A stretch of 64,000 nucleotides of DNA from Betaproteobacteria bacterium. Its GTDB lineage: Bacteria > Pseudomonadota > Gammaproteobacteria > Burkholderiales > Rhodocyclaceae. A program made the position numbers and the translations under genes. How positions within the stretch are numbered: position 1 is the stretch's first letter; the number at the start of each line of letters is the position of its first letter. Shown one piece after another: positions 27,565 through 35,533 of this stretch. Location of the stretch: the NCBI GenBank assembly GCA_009781175.1, contig WQYQ01000003.1:124001-188000 (forward strand). The letters run 5' to 3'. Below the pieces are notes generated by a model. That model searched no databases. It was not told where the DNA came from and worked only from the letters and a program-made list of their open reading frames with translations.

Positions 27565-28770
27565 ATGACGGGTATCGATGAACAGCTGGAGCTGATCCGC
27601 CGCGGTAGCGATGAAATCCTGGTGGAGGCCGAACTCGTTGAGCGCCTAAAGGCCGGACGCCCCTTGCGCGTCAAAGCGGGGTTTGATCCGACGGCTCCCG
27701 ATTTGCATCTGGGGCATGCGGTACTTTTGAACAAAATGCGCCAGTTCCAGGATCTCGGCCATCATGTGATGTTCTTGATCGGCGATTTCACGGGTTTGAT
27801 TGGCGATCCAACGGGAAAAAATGCAACCCGTCCGCCTTTATCGCCGGAACAGATCCAAGCGAATGCGCAGACCTATCGCGCGCAAGTCTTCAAAATTCTG
27901 GACCCGGAAAAAACCGAGATCTGCTTCAACTCAAGTTGGATCAATGCACTGGGTGCGGCAGGCATGCTCAAACTCGCCGCGCAGCATACCGTTGCGCGGA
28001 TGTTGGAGCGCGATGATTTTGCCAAGCGCTTCGCTGGCAATCAGCCGATCGCGATTCATGAATTTCTCTATCCGCTGTGCCAGGGCTACGACTCGGTTGC
28101 GCTGAAGGCGGACATCGAGCTTGGCGGAACGGATCAGAAGTTCAATCTGCTGGTTGGGCGCGAGTTGCAGAAACAACATGGCCAAGCGCCGCAGGTTATT
28201 TTGATGATGCCCTTGCTGGAAGGTTTGGACGGCGTTAACAAAATGTCCAAATCACTTGGCAATTATGTGGGTATCGATGAACCGGCGCGCGAGCAATTCG
28301 GCAAGCTGATGTCGGTTTCGGACACGCTGATGTGGCGTTATTTTGAGCTGCTGTCCGCGCGTTCGAGCGCAGAAGTCGCGGCCTTGAAGCAGTCCGTCCT
28401 CGAAGGCCGCAATCCCCGCGACATTAAAGTCGAGCTTGCGCAGGAGATCATCACCCGCTTTCATAACCGTGTCGCGGCTGAGGATGCCCTGGCCGATTTC
28501 GAGGCACGCTTCCAGCGCAATGCGATTCCTGATGATGTTCCGGAAATCAAACTTGTGGTGCCGCCGCAAGGCTTGGGGATCGCTCAGGTTTTAAGGCAGG
28601 CCGGCTTGACGGGGAGCACATCGGAAGCCTTGCGGATGATCGATCAAGGCGGTGTGCGGATGGACGGCGAGAAAGTTTCCGATAAAGGACTTTTACTCGC
28701 TGCCGGGCAGGCTGTTGTCCTCCAGGTCGGTAAGCGCAAGTTTGCGAAAATATGCACCCACCTGGAATGA
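27565..28770 (+). CDS. tyrS: Tyrosyl-tRNA synthetase
   Basis: A 401-residue class I synthetase charging tRNA-Tyr. The HIGH motif is HLGH (48-51), and KMSKS lies at 226-230. The KMSKS form rather than KFGKT places it with the TyrZ-like branch. The C-terminal S4 RNA-binding domain is present ([20 protein letters not shown]). It is divergent from the M23 gene. Confidence 0.95.
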   Translation: MTGIDEQLELIRRGSDEILVEAELVERLKAGRPLRVKAGFDPTAPDLHLGHAVLLNKMRQFQDLGHHVMFLIGDFTGLIGDPTGKNATRPPLSPEQIQANAQTYRAQVFKILDPEKTEICFNSSWINALGAAGMLKLAAQHTVARMLERDDFAKRFAGNQPIAIHEFLYPLCQGYDSVALKADIELGGTDQKFNLLVGRELQKQHGQAPQVILMMPLLEGLDGVNKMSKSLGNYVGIDEPAREQFGKLMSVSDTLMWRYFELLSARSSAEVAALKQSVLEGRNPRDIKVELAQEIITRFHNRVAAEDALADFEARFQRNAIPDDVPEIKLVVPPQGLGIAQVLRQAGLTGSTSEALRMIDQGGVRMDGEKVSDKGLLLAAGQAVVLQVGKRKFAKICTHLE

Positions 28771-28838
28771 AAGCGGGCGGCAAAGGGTTTTGCCGCCGAG
28801 CTTGAATGCCGGTTGAGCATTTTCAAATGGCGAGCTTA

Positions 28839-28876
28839 AAAAGCAAAGTGCCCGTCTTCGACGGGCACTTTGCTTG
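28839..28876. terminator. Intrinsic terminator between tyrS and the lipoprotein gene
   Basis: A 14-base stem AGCAAAGTGCCCGT (28842-28855) with ACGGGCACTTTGCT (28861-28874), loop CTTCG. On the minus strand it ends in TTTTTAAG, so it serves the lipoprotein gene best. A second hairpin, GGCGGCAAA/TTTGCCGCC (28778-28796), closer to tyrS, may serve that gene. Confidence 0.7.
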
Positions 28877-28938
28877 CCAGTACGAGCGAGTCATCTCGCC
28901 CATACGTGCTACGTCCTTTTCATCGCCCTGAAAGGGGA

Positions 28939-29178
28939 TTACTTGCCACCTTCAGCAGCCGGAGCGGGAGCGGACTCTTCAGCAGCCGGAGCAGAAGCTT
29001 CAGGAGCGGAGGCTTCAGCAGCCGGAGCGGCCGCAGGTGCAGGAGCTTCGGGAGCGGATGCTTCAGGGGCGGGAGCAGCAGCAGGAGCTTCTTGTACCGG
29101 AGCGGCCGGTTCTTCTTTCTTGCCGCATGCGGTCACGGCCAAAGCCAGGAGAGCTGCGACGAGGAGAGACTTGTTCAT
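28939..29178 (-). CDS. Small Ala/Pro/Glu-rich lipoprotein
   Basis: A 79-residue protein: signal peptide MNKSLLVAALLALAVTAC with a lipobox (AVTAC), then KKEEPAAP and about 50 residues of Ala-Pro-Glu-Ser repeats (EASAPEA, APEAPAPA). The rest has no fold-forming pattern. Low-complexity lipoproteins of this type are common in Betaproteobacteria and may span the periplasm or the surface. ATG at 29178 with GGGAAACC upstream. Confidence 0.75.
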   Translation of the reverse strand: MNKSLLVAALLALAVTACGKKEEPAAPVQEAPAAAPAPEASAPEAPAPAAAPAAEASAPEASAPAAEESAPAPAAEGGK

Positions 29179-29671
29179 TGGTAGGTTTCCCTTATCGAAT
29201 AGAGACGGATGCTTAAATTCTGATCGATCAAGCTGGGCGCCCAACCGATCTCAAATTATAGCATGTTTATAAAATTTCAATAGAGGCAAACCTCTACCGT
29301 TTCATTTCAACAACTCAAATTCAGCGCATTGCCACCCCTCTAAGGCATGAATGCGTTCTGTGTGAGTCACCCCAACTTGAAAGTTGAGGTTTCCTCGCCA
29401 CAAATTGGCGGCGCCTTCGGCACCGATAGCACTTGTCTCGCTGACCCCGCCGTCAATGGCGGGGCTTGCGTTCGACTCGTGGTCAATCCCGCTTCCGTCT
29501 AAATTCTAACTTTAGAGTGACACCGGCTTTTCTGTTTTGAGCGTGGCGCTAGGTTGCATAAAATAGCTTTGCCGCTCAAGTAGAACGGAGGCGGGCAGGG
29601 GGCAAGATCTACCCGGTAGGGTGCTGCGGACAAGATTGATACAATCGCCCGTTTTGTTCGGAATGCTTGCC
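29179..29671. other. Intergenic region holding repeat copy C
   Basis: A 490-base gap between the lipoprotein gene and rlmD. It starts AT-rich (29250-29330, likely promoter of the lipoprotein gene), then carries repeat copy C at 29362-29484. No gene is supported in it. Confidence 0.5.
29362..29484 (-). repeat. Repeat family copy C, complete
   Basis: A 123-base reverse-orientation copy: GTGAGTCACCCC, hairpin CCCCAACTT/AAGTTGAGG (one mismatch), GGCGCC-TTC-GG core, CCCCGCC-GTCAAT-GGCGGGG hairpin and terminal GACTCGTGGTC. Confidence 0.88.
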
Positions 29672-30970
29672 ATGCCCAGTGTCACGATTGAATCCCTGGA
29701 TCACGAAGGTCGCGGAGTTGCGCACTTCGATGGCAAGGCCATTTTTATCGAGGGCGCTTTGCCGGGCGAGCAGGTGGAGTTTGCGAGCTATCGGAAAAAA
29801 ACCAGCTTTGAACAAGCCACGGTAACGCGCATCGTGCGTGAAAGCGCTCAGCGCGTAACGCCGGGCTGCGAATTTTTTGGTATCTGCGGGGGGTGCTCGC
29901 TTCAGCATCTGGATGCCGCGGCTCAGCTTGCCGTCAAACAACGGATTCTCGAAGATGCCTTCTGGCATATCGGACGGATTCGGCCTGAGCTTATTTATCC
30001 GGCCATCCAGGGGTCTGTCTGGGGCTATCGTTACCGGGCACGGATAGGTGTGCGCCGTGTGCCCAAGAAGGGCGGTGTGCTGGTTGGGTTTCATGAGCGC
30101 AAGAGCAGCTATATTGCGGACATGAGTTCTTGCAAGATTCTGCCGCCAGCGGTCGGCCAGAATTTGCTTGCACTGCGCACTTTGATTGAAGGGATTTCGA
30201 TTCCCGATCGAATTCCCCAGATCGAAATTGCCGCCGGCGATGGCCGAATCGTTTTGGTTTTACGCAATCTTCTTCCGCTGACGGAAGAAGATCGGGCGCA
30301 TATTTTGGCGTTTGGCGAGCAGCATGGATTCTCGATGTGGCTGCAACCGGGTGGCCCCGATACCATTCATCCGTTGCGCGAGGATGATCCGGCCGAATTG
30401 CATTATTCCTTGCCTGAATTCGATCTCAAACTTGCGTTTCGGCCGACCGATTTCACCCAGGTCAATACCGGAATCAATCGGCTATTGATTCGACGCTCGA
30501 TGCAATTGCTCGATCCACAGCCGGGCGAACGGGTGGCCGATTTGTTTTGTGGCCTCGGTAATTTCAGCTTGCCGATTGCGCGTCGCGGCGCACATGTGAT
30601 TGGCGTGGAAGGCAGTTCGGCGCTGGTTGCGCGGGCGGGGCGGAATGCGGCGGAAAATGGATTGTTGGAGCGTGCGGAATTTCAGGTGGCCAATCTTTTC
30701 GAATGTACGCCGGAGAGTTTGGTTAAGCTGGGCCGACTCGATAAATTGCTGATTGACCCACCGCGCGAAGGCGCGATTGCCGTGGTCAAGGCGCTCGGCG
30801 AAAACGCTCCGAAACGGATTGTGTACGTTTCCTGTAATCCCGCCACGCTTGCGCGTGATGCGGCGGTTCTTGTGAATGAAAAAGGCTATCGTTTGCGTGG
30901 GGCAGGCGTTGCAAACATGTTCCCGCATACCTCGCATGTTGAGTCGATTGCGCTATTCGAACGAGTTTGA
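29672..30970 (+). CDS. rlmD: 23S rRNA (uracil-1939-C5)-methyltransferase RlmD
   Basis: A 432-residue enzyme: N-terminal TRAM domain (SLDHEGRGVAHFDGKAIFI), a [4Fe-4S] cluster site (CEFFGICGGC plus a later SSCK), a SAM-binding Rossmann domain (DLFCGLGNFSLPIA) and the catalytic cysteine in YVSCNPATLARD. It methylates U1939 of 23S rRNA. Start at the ATG at 29672, which has GGAATG nine bases upstream; longer frames are less likely. Confidence 0.93.
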   Translation: MPSVTIESLDHEGRGVAHFDGKAIFIEGALPGEQVEFASYRKKTSFEQATVTRIVRESAQRVTPGCEFFGICGGCSLQHLDAAAQLAVKQRILEDAFWHIGRIRPELIYPAIQGSVWGYRYRARIGVRRVPKKGGVLVGFHERKSSYIADMSSCKILPPAVGQNLLALRTLIEGISIPDRIPQIEIAAGDGRIVLVLRNLLPLTEEDRAHILAFGEQHGFSMWLQPGGPDTIHPLREDDPAELHYSLPEFDLKLAFRPTDFTQVNTGINRLLIRRSMQLLDPQPGERVADLFCGLGNFSLPIARRGAHVIGVEGSSALVARAGRNAAENGLLERAEFQVANLFECTPESLVKLGRLDKLLIDPPREGAIAVVKALGENAPKRIVYVSCNPATLARDAAVLVNEKGYRLRGAGVANMFPHTSHVESIALFERV

Positions 30971-30996
30971 ACGGGATGTATTTGTGAATGAGAAAA

Positions 30997-31027
30997 GAAA
31001 AAGGCAGCTTTAAGCTGCCTTTTTGTT
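30997..31027. terminator. Bidirectional terminator between rlmD and the Bax inhibitor gene
   Basis: A stem AAGGCAGCTT (31001-31010) with AAGCTGCCTT, flanked by A-rich sequence on the left and TTTTTGTT on the right, between convergent genes. Confidence 0.85.
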
Positions 31028-31044
31028 ATTTGATTATTTTCACT

Positions 31045-31731
31045 TCAATTGCGTCTGCCGCCGAGAATGCTCAGTATCTGGAGTAAACTCACGAAAACGT
31101 TGTAGATATCAAGATAAATCTTCAGCGTAGCGCTGATGTAATTCGTTTCTCCGCCTGTGATCACACGGTTTACATCGAACAGGATATACGCCGAAAAAAT
31201 GCCCAGGCAGGCGGTTGCAATCACAAGCTGAAACACAGGCAGTTGCAGGAAAATATTCGCAACCATTGCCACCAGCGCGACGATCATGCCGACGAAGAGG
31301 AATTTACCCAGCCCCGACAAGTCGCGCTTGGTCACGGAGGCAACGCTCGCCATGGCAAGGAAGATGACTCCGGTTCCTCCTGCCGCGAGTGCAATCAAAT
31401 TCGCGCCGTTCGAAAAACCGAGCACTACCTGCAGAATGCGTGAAAGCATCAAGCCCATGAAGAACGTGAACGCGAGCAGCAGTGCCACGCCGATACTGCT
31501 GTTCTTGTAACGCTCGATCCCGAAGAAAAACGCGAAGGCCACCCCCATGAAGACGAGGAAGCTCGTCATCGGGCTGCCGGCAAAGAAGCTGAACCCGATG
31601 CGTACCCCCAAAAGCGCGCCCGCTATCGTTGGCAGCATGGACAAGCCAAGCAGCATATAGGTGTTGCGCAGAACCTGATTACGTGTTCCGCTGAGTGTCG
31701 TCGTGTCGCGCGAATAGGTATTCAATTCCAT
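31045..31731 (-). CDS. Bax inhibitor-1 family membrane protein (YccA-like)
   Basis: A 228-residue protein with seven hydrophobic helices, for example FLVFMGVAFAFFFG and FLFVGMIVALVAMVANIF, ending in a charged-pair helix (YISATLKIYLDIYNVFVSLL) typical of the BI-1/YccA family. E. coli YccA interacts with the FtsH protease; other members are Ca2+ leak channels. Start at the ATG at 31731 with GGAG upstream. Confidence 0.88.
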   Translation of the reverse strand: MELNTYSRDTTTLSGTRNQVLRNTYMLLGLSMLPTIAGALLGVRIGFSFFAGSPMTSFLVFMGVAFAFFFGIERYKNSSIGVALLLAFTFFMGLMLSRILQVVLGFSNGANLIALAAGGTGVIFLAMASVASVTKRDLSGLGKFLFVGMIVALVAMVANIFLQLPVFQLVIATACLGIFSAYILFDVNRVITGGETNYISATLKIYLDIYNVFVSLLQILSILGGRRN

Positions 31732-31867
31732 CGAACAGGCTCCAGTAATGCTAAAACGTGTCTGTAAGACTACCTTGATTTGGGGAAGTTTCAAACTGTT
31801 CTTGTGCGAGACAGACTGCGGTCTATGTTACAATTTCCTACTCCACTAGGCCGCTTATGGTGGATCA

Positions 31868-31955
31868 GGAAGCGTGGCAGAGCGGTTGAATGCACCGGTC
31901 TTGAAAACCGGCAATGGGCGACCATTCGTGAGTTCGAATCTCACCGCTTCCGCCA
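31868..31955 (+). tRNA. tRNA-Ser (anticodon UGA)
   Basis: An 88-base cloverleaf with the acceptor stem GGAAGCG (31868-31874) and CGCTTCC (31945-31951), discriminator G and encoded CCA (31953-31955). The anticodon stem CCGGT/ACCGG encloses the loop CTTGAAA, giving anticodon TGA. The long variable arm (about 31912-31930) and the GTTCGAATC T-loop fit tRNA-Ser. Confidence 0.95.
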
Positions 31956-31967
31956 GAAAAACCCTGG

Positions 31968-32004
31968 AAACCCGTATCGCTTAAGGCTTTGCGGGTTTTT
32001 TGTT
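31968..32004 (+). terminator. Intrinsic terminator after tRNA-Ser
   Basis: A stem AAACCCG (31968-31974) with CGGGTTT (31992-31998), followed by TTTTTG. It is close to the tRNA 3' end. Confidence 0.75.
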
Positions 32005-32342
32005 TTCATCTTCCAACCCTTATACCCATCTGGCCTACATTGGCGCCGCTCGCAAACGACCAGAAGAGTTTGCCCGGCGTTGAACAGTTTCATCACCGCG
32101 ACACGCGTGGGCAGGCTGATCCCGGGCTATGGAGGGGTCGCAAATACGACTGACCGTCGTCCGACGCCTCGCGTCAACTGCCGTTCCAGGGCCGTAAATG
32201 CTGTTACCAAAGCCAAGCTCCATGCAAAGCCGAATTGCAAAGCAAACTCGACTTGAGTACGCTGAAAAATCCAGCGTGTTGGGTTTCGCTATGCCCTACC
32301 CAATCTACGAATTACAAGCTAAGCGTCTGTGAGGAAAAAGCT
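32005..32342. other. Intergenic region after tRNA-Ser
   Basis: A 340-base stretch downstream of the tRNA, which is a common integration site. It contains a Y-REP-like palindrome at 32276-32309. The frames that cross it have no coding look, and no integrase or duplicated tRNA end was found. Confidence 0.45.
32276..32309 (-). repeat. REP-like palindrome (GTAGNTTGGGT type)
   Basis: Read on the minus strand it is CGTAGATTGGGTAGGGCATA followed by GCGAAACCCAACAC. The arms TTGGGT and ACCCAA can pair. The GTAG-TTGGGT head matches the Y-REP sequences widely associated with RAYT transposases; no RAYT gene is in the window. Confidence 0.6.
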
Positions 32343-32957
32343 ATGCGATATATCGCCCTTCCACTTCTGTCCGCCTTCTCGCTCGCGGCTTGCGTGTCAG
32401 ATGGTCCGGTCCAGGCCCAGCCTCAAGCAGCCATGGCCGCGCAGGCGGAGGGCCGTTCCGACGCGCTGGCGAATCGTTTCCAGAAACAGTTGCTGGATGC
32501 GCTGACAGCGGCAATAGACTCGAAGGGCGCTGCGGGAGCGGTCAATGTCTGCGCGACCGCCGCGCCCGAGCTTGCCGAACAGCTTTCGAAAGAGAGCGGT
32601 GCATCGGTCAGGCGCACGGCCTTGCTCACCCGCAATCCCGCCGCCCAGGCCGACGCGACGGAACGGCGCGTGATGGAAGGCTGGGCCGCTGCGCCGCTGG
32701 ATGAGCAAGGCCGCCCCAAGCGGTGGTCGTCGCAAGAGCAAGGGGGCGGGTATCGCTATATGCGCGCCATCCCCACCATGCCGATGTGTCTCGCCTGTCA
32801 TGGCGAGACGATCGCCCCGGATGTGTCGGCCGCGATCAAGGCGCGTTACCCACAGGATCAAGCCACGGGCTTTAAGCAGGGCCAGCTTCGCGGAGCTTTC
32901 TCGATCCGCTGGGATGAAGCGGCTTTGGCGCGGGCGATTGCCAAGCAGCCGCAATAG
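32343..32957 (+). CDS. DUF3365 heme-binding periplasmic lipoprotein
   Basis: A 204-residue protein with a lipoprotein signal (LSAFSLAAC, Cys about 17) and a single c-type heme motif C149-LA-C152-H153. The surrounding NVCATAAPELAEQLSKESG, RRTALLTRNPAAQAD and RYMRAIPTMPMCLACHG segments match DUF3365 (Tll0287-like) proteins, which act as heme sensors or electron carriers. Nothing nearby reveals a partner. GGAAAAAGCT precedes the ATG at 32343. Confidence 0.85.
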   Translation: MRYIALPLLSAFSLAACVSDGPVQAQPQAAMAAQAEGRSDALANRFQKQLLDALTAAIDSKGAAGAVNVCATAAPELAEQLSKESGASVRRTALLTRNPAAQADATERRVMEGWAAAPLDEQGRPKRWSSQEQGGGYRYMRAIPTMPMCLACHGETIAPDVSAAIKARYPQDQATGFKQGQLRGAFSIRWDEAALARAIAKQPQ

Positions 32958-33028
32958 GCTACTCCCGCCGAGCCTGGAGGCTTGCAGCCCGAGGCCGAGT
33001 GTGGCCGTTGGGTGTTGTAGTAGATCGA
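32948..33028 (-). pseudogene. IS3-family transposase C-terminal relic
   Basis: The minus-strand frame contains SIYYNTQRPHSASGCKPP, which matches the conserved last residues of IS3-group integrase-type transposases (YNTQRPHSALGYRPP). Only about 27 codons remain and the frame continues into unrelated sequence that overlaps the end of the DUF3365 gene. This is a remnant of an insertion that otherwise has been lost. Confidence 0.75.
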
Positions 33029-33033
33029 CATAG

Positions 33034-33088
33034 TAGAAATAAAGTGAGCGCCGACCCTTGTGGGGAAGGCGCTCGTTTTATTTCTACG
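33034..33088. repeat. 55-bp near-perfect palindrome
   Basis: The left arm GTAGAAATAAA-gt-GAGCGCC (33034-33053) pairs with GGCGCTC-gt-TTTATTTCTAC (33069-33088). The centre contains a further CCC-TTGT-GGG hairpin. Only two internal bases per arm do not pair. It lies between an IS3 relic and a repeat fragment. It may be a transposon end, a folded recombination site or a transcription terminator. Confidence 0.75.
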
Positions 33089-33120
33089 GGTTGTCAAGAC
33101 TGTACTGAATCGCTTTGACT

Positions 33121-33153
33121 ATGAATGGCGAGGCTTGCGCTCGACTCGCGGTC
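33121..33153 (-). repeat. Repeat family fragment D
   Basis: ATGAATGGCGAGGCTTGCGC followed by TCGACTCGCGGTC is the GACCAC end of the repeat family, in reverse orientation, about 33 bases long. Its final bases supply part of the stop codon of the XRE gene (TGA, 33152-33154 on the minus strand). Confidence 0.7.
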
Positions 33154-33394
33154 AAAGCTCTGCTTCGGCCATCAATTCGGTGACGGTTAGCTTTAAGGCA
33201 TGGGCGAGTTTTAACAAGGTAAGCAACGCAACGTTGTTGTCCCCGCGTTCAACTCTTCCGACATAACTTCTGTCGACTTGCGCGCATAGAGCCAGTTCCT
33301 CTTGCGATATTCCGCGCTCCAGTCTGAGTCGACGTAAAGCCTTTCCCAGCGCGAGCAGCGAAGGATGTTGGCGTTGACTGGATGGATTCGGCAT
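33152..33394 (-). CDS. Small XRE-family helix-turn-helix regulator
   Basis: An 80-residue protein: LGKALRRLRLERGISQEELA, then DRSYVGRVERGDNNVALLTL, the complete XRE/Cro-type helix-turn-helix. Only a short tail follows, ending where repeat fragment D begins, so the C-terminus may have been altered by the insertion. The ATG at 33394 is preferred over a TTG at 33451. A 12-bp palindrome upstream is a candidate operator. Confidence 0.8.
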   Translation of the reverse strand: MPNPSSQRQHPSLLALGKALRRLRLERGISQEELALCAQVDRSYVGRVERGDNNVALLTLLKLAHALKLTVTELMAEAEL

Positions 33395-33430
33395 CCAGTT
33401 ATCGTCATATTCCGGTGCATAAGATACCAC

Positions 33431-33442
33431 GGTACATGTACC
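33431..33442. promoter_or_regulatory. Perfect palindrome GGTACATGTACC, candidate operator
   Basis: A 12-bp perfect palindrome in the divergent region between the XRE gene (start 33394) and the HpaA-like gene (start 33547). Its position suits an XRE dimer site controlling either gene; binding is inference. Confidence 0.4.
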
Positions 33443-33546
33443 CCAAAACATGCTATGGTTCGCCGATTTCCTGTCGGAAAGTGGTTTGCAGGAAGCTCCT
33501 GGAACTTGGTAAGGCTCATTGGATGGATTGTTAAAAGGGAGGAATT

Positions 33547-34401
33547 ATGGAAAAGAAGAAAGACGCTTTTTGGGGTAAGAAGTTATTCGCTATTGCGACA
33601 TTGGCCGGCTTGGCCGCTTGCGCCACGCCCGTCCCCGTAAATAAAGAAGTCGGAGCGCTGAATTTTGATTACGTGGCATTGGGCAAGAGCAAGCCGACGG
33701 GAAAATCGATTGCCATCGTGTCTCCTCAATTTGTCGCGGCGGAGGTAGGCGCTGTCCAAGCTCGGCCTGCTTTGAGGCTTTCGCCATATCAGCAATTAAT
33801 GGTGGGGCAGACCTCCTATTTTTACGCGCAAACAGTATTCCAATCCAGCTATCAACAGCGCTTGAACGATGCAATGGCGAACTCAATTCAGGAGATTATT
33901 TCGAGAAAGGGATTTACGACAAAGGGGCCTTATACAACGTTTGACGATATTCCGTTCGGTGACAAAAAGACGATCTACCTGACGGCAGTTCCAACGTTGA
34001 AAGTGTATTTTGACCAAAAGCCGGCGCAATCTTCTTGCAAAGGTATCGTCTGTACCGAGCAGGGAGAATTTACGGTAACCGGGGAATTGGTCTACAAAAT
34101 GATTGAACCGCTGACCGGGCAGGCGCTGATGACGAAACGCATTAATCTCAGCGATTTTGCGATTTCAAAGAATTACATCAAAGATACTCAGGTTAGACCT
34201 GATTCGAGCTTGTTGGAGAAGATGATCGACAAAGCCACTGCGCCGGATCAACTGAGAGATAACACCGATCGGGTTATGACGGAAGCGTTGAACGAATTCT
34301 TTAAAAAAGCAATGGCAAAGATAGATGCTTTTGTATCAACGGAAGAGTTGATGTCTTTTAATGGCGATGTCGAAAATCTAAAGGGTTTGAAGCGCTTCTA
34401 A
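33547..34401 (+). CDS. HpaA-like lipoprotein (neuraminyllactose-binding hemagglutinin family)
   Basis: A 284-residue lipoprotein with lipobox LAAC (Cys25). Several stretches follow Helicobacter HpaA in order: NKEVGALNFDY, KSIAIVSPQF, MIEPLTGQALMTKRINLSDFAI, and near the C-terminus NEFFKKAMAKIDAF with SFNGDVENLKGLKR. HpaA is a surface lipoprotein and adhesin candidate in H. pylori; in Betaproteobacteria its role is not known. GGGAGG lies seven bases before the ATG. Its base composition is more AT-rich than its neighbours, which may mean transfer. Confidence 0.72.
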   Translation: MEKKKDAFWGKKLFAIATLAGLAACATPVPVNKEVGALNFDYVALGKSKPTGKSIAIVSPQFVAAEVGAVQARPALRLSPYQQLMVGQTSYFYAQTVFQSSYQQRLNDAMANSIQEIISRKGFTTKGPYTTFDDIPFGDKKTIYLTAVPTLKVYFDQKPAQSSCKGIVCTEQGEFTVTGELVYKMIEPLTGQALMTKRINLSDFAISKNYIKDTQVRPDSSLLEKMIDKATAPDQLRDNTDRVMTEALNEFFKKAMAKIDAFVSTEELMSFNGDVENLKGLKRF

Positions 34402-34471
34402 TAAAGCCCGCGAATTCAAGCGCGAGTTATTCGCGCTTTCTAAAAATCTGAAACCCACTGAAAGACATTTT

Positions 34472-34939
34472 ATGAATAAGCTTCCCATTTTTGCCTTGGC
34501 GGCATCCCTGCTGATTACCGGTTGTGCCTCCGTCAACATGGCTCCGCAAGAGGCGTCGGACAAGGCCAAACGGTTCGATCCTCCCAGCGAGGGTAATGCG
34601 GGCGTCTACATTTACCGAAACAGTTTTGTCGGAAAGGCGCTTAAGAAAGATCTATGGGTAGACGGAAAGTGTATTGGCGAAAGTGCGCCAAATGTCTTCT
34701 TCCACACGGAAGTCAAGGGCGGAGAGACGCACAAGATCGATACCGCGTCGGAGTTTTCTCCCAATTCGCTGGAATTGATGTTTGAGACGGGGAAGAATTA
34801 TTTCATTCGGCAATTCATAAAAATCGGCGTATTCGTCGGCGGAGCCGATCTGGAACAGGTTTCGGAAGAGAAAGGCAAAGCGGATATTGCGGAGCTGAAT
34901 ATGGCTCAACCAGGGAAGTGCAGCGGCGACAACAAGTAA
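34472..34939 (+). CDS. DUF2846-like lipoprotein
   Basis: A 155-residue lipoprotein with lipobox ITGC (Cys18). The core GVYIYRNSFVGKALKKDLWV, then GKCIGESAPNVFFHTEVKGG and ELMFETGKNYFIRQFIKIG are typical of DUF2846 proteins, which have a small beta-sandwich. Function unknown. It is 70 bases after the HpaA-like gene, has similarly AT-rich codons, and probably arrived together with it. Confidence 0.75.
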   Translation: MNKLPIFALAASLLITGCASVNMAPQEASDKAKRFDPPSEGNAGVYIYRNSFVGKALKKDLWVDGKCIGESAPNVFFHTEVKGGETHKIDTASEFSPNSLELMFETGKNYFIRQFIKIGVFVGGADLEQVSEEKGKADIAELNMAQPGKCSGDNK

Positions 34940-34959
34940 ATCCACCCTCCCGCGTCTCA

Positions 34960-35457
34960 TCACGCGGACAATAACCGGCCACCGGCGGGAAAGCGGTGAG
35001 ACAGCAGTTCCTCATCGCTCAACGCCGGCCCCTGCCAGACCTCGACGGTACGAGCGCCGGCACCGAGCCCGAGTTCCTGCAAGGCACGGATTTCAATTTG
35101 GGTAAATCCGCCTTCCGGGTCACCCTGCGGATGAATGACGAAGCGTGGCGCCAGCACAAAGAGCCGCTCGTGATGGACGCGGCGAACAGCTTCCTTGAGC
35201 AGTTGCTCGGCCACGGTGAAGTCCGACAGCAGTGAGAGCGGGTGAGCGAAGGGATTGACGACCATGACGTTCGGCCCGGCCATGTGGGCCTGCGCGCCGA
35301 TGCCGACGATTTTCGCCTTGGCGTTGGGTGGGCGGACAATGGCCACCTTCGGTACTTCGTCAAACGCCCGCCCGGATCGCGGGTCGCGCACCATCAGGCG
35401 CTGCGGCGATAACTGGACGTACAGAACCTGATTGAAGAATGATCCGAGCCAGCTCAT
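34960..35457 (-). CDS. Short MreB-like protein
   Basis: A 165-residue protein resembling only the first third of MreB: LYVQLSPQRLMVRDPRSGRA, then FDEVPKVAIVR and VGIGAQAHMAGPNVMVVNPF with HPLSLLSDFTVAEQLLK. True MreB has about 345 residues and a second ATP-binding lobe; the DLGT phosphate-1 motif is replaced by QLSP, so ATP binding is doubtful. The ATG at 35457 is chosen over the longer frame. It may be a regulator of the cytoskeleton, or a stand-alone family. Confidence 0.55.
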   Translation of the reverse strand: MSWLGSFFNQVLYVQLSPQRLMVRDPRSGRAFDEVPKVAIVRPPNAKAKIVGIGAQAHMAGPNVMVVNPFAHPLSLLSDFTVAEQLLKEAVRRVHHERLFVLAPRFVIHPQGDPEGGFTQIEIRALQELGLGAGARTVEVWQGPALSDEELLSHRFPAGGRLLSA

Positions 35458-35533
35458 GTTCGCGTCTCTGTGGTTTTGTCTGAGTTCGTAGTTGAGGGGT
35501 GTGCAACGACCCCCAACATTTGGGCTTGCCTTC

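Noticed and set aside
31780-32256. A 158-codon frame across tRNA-Ser
   Set aside because: It overlaps the tRNA gene and its terminator, so is not coding.
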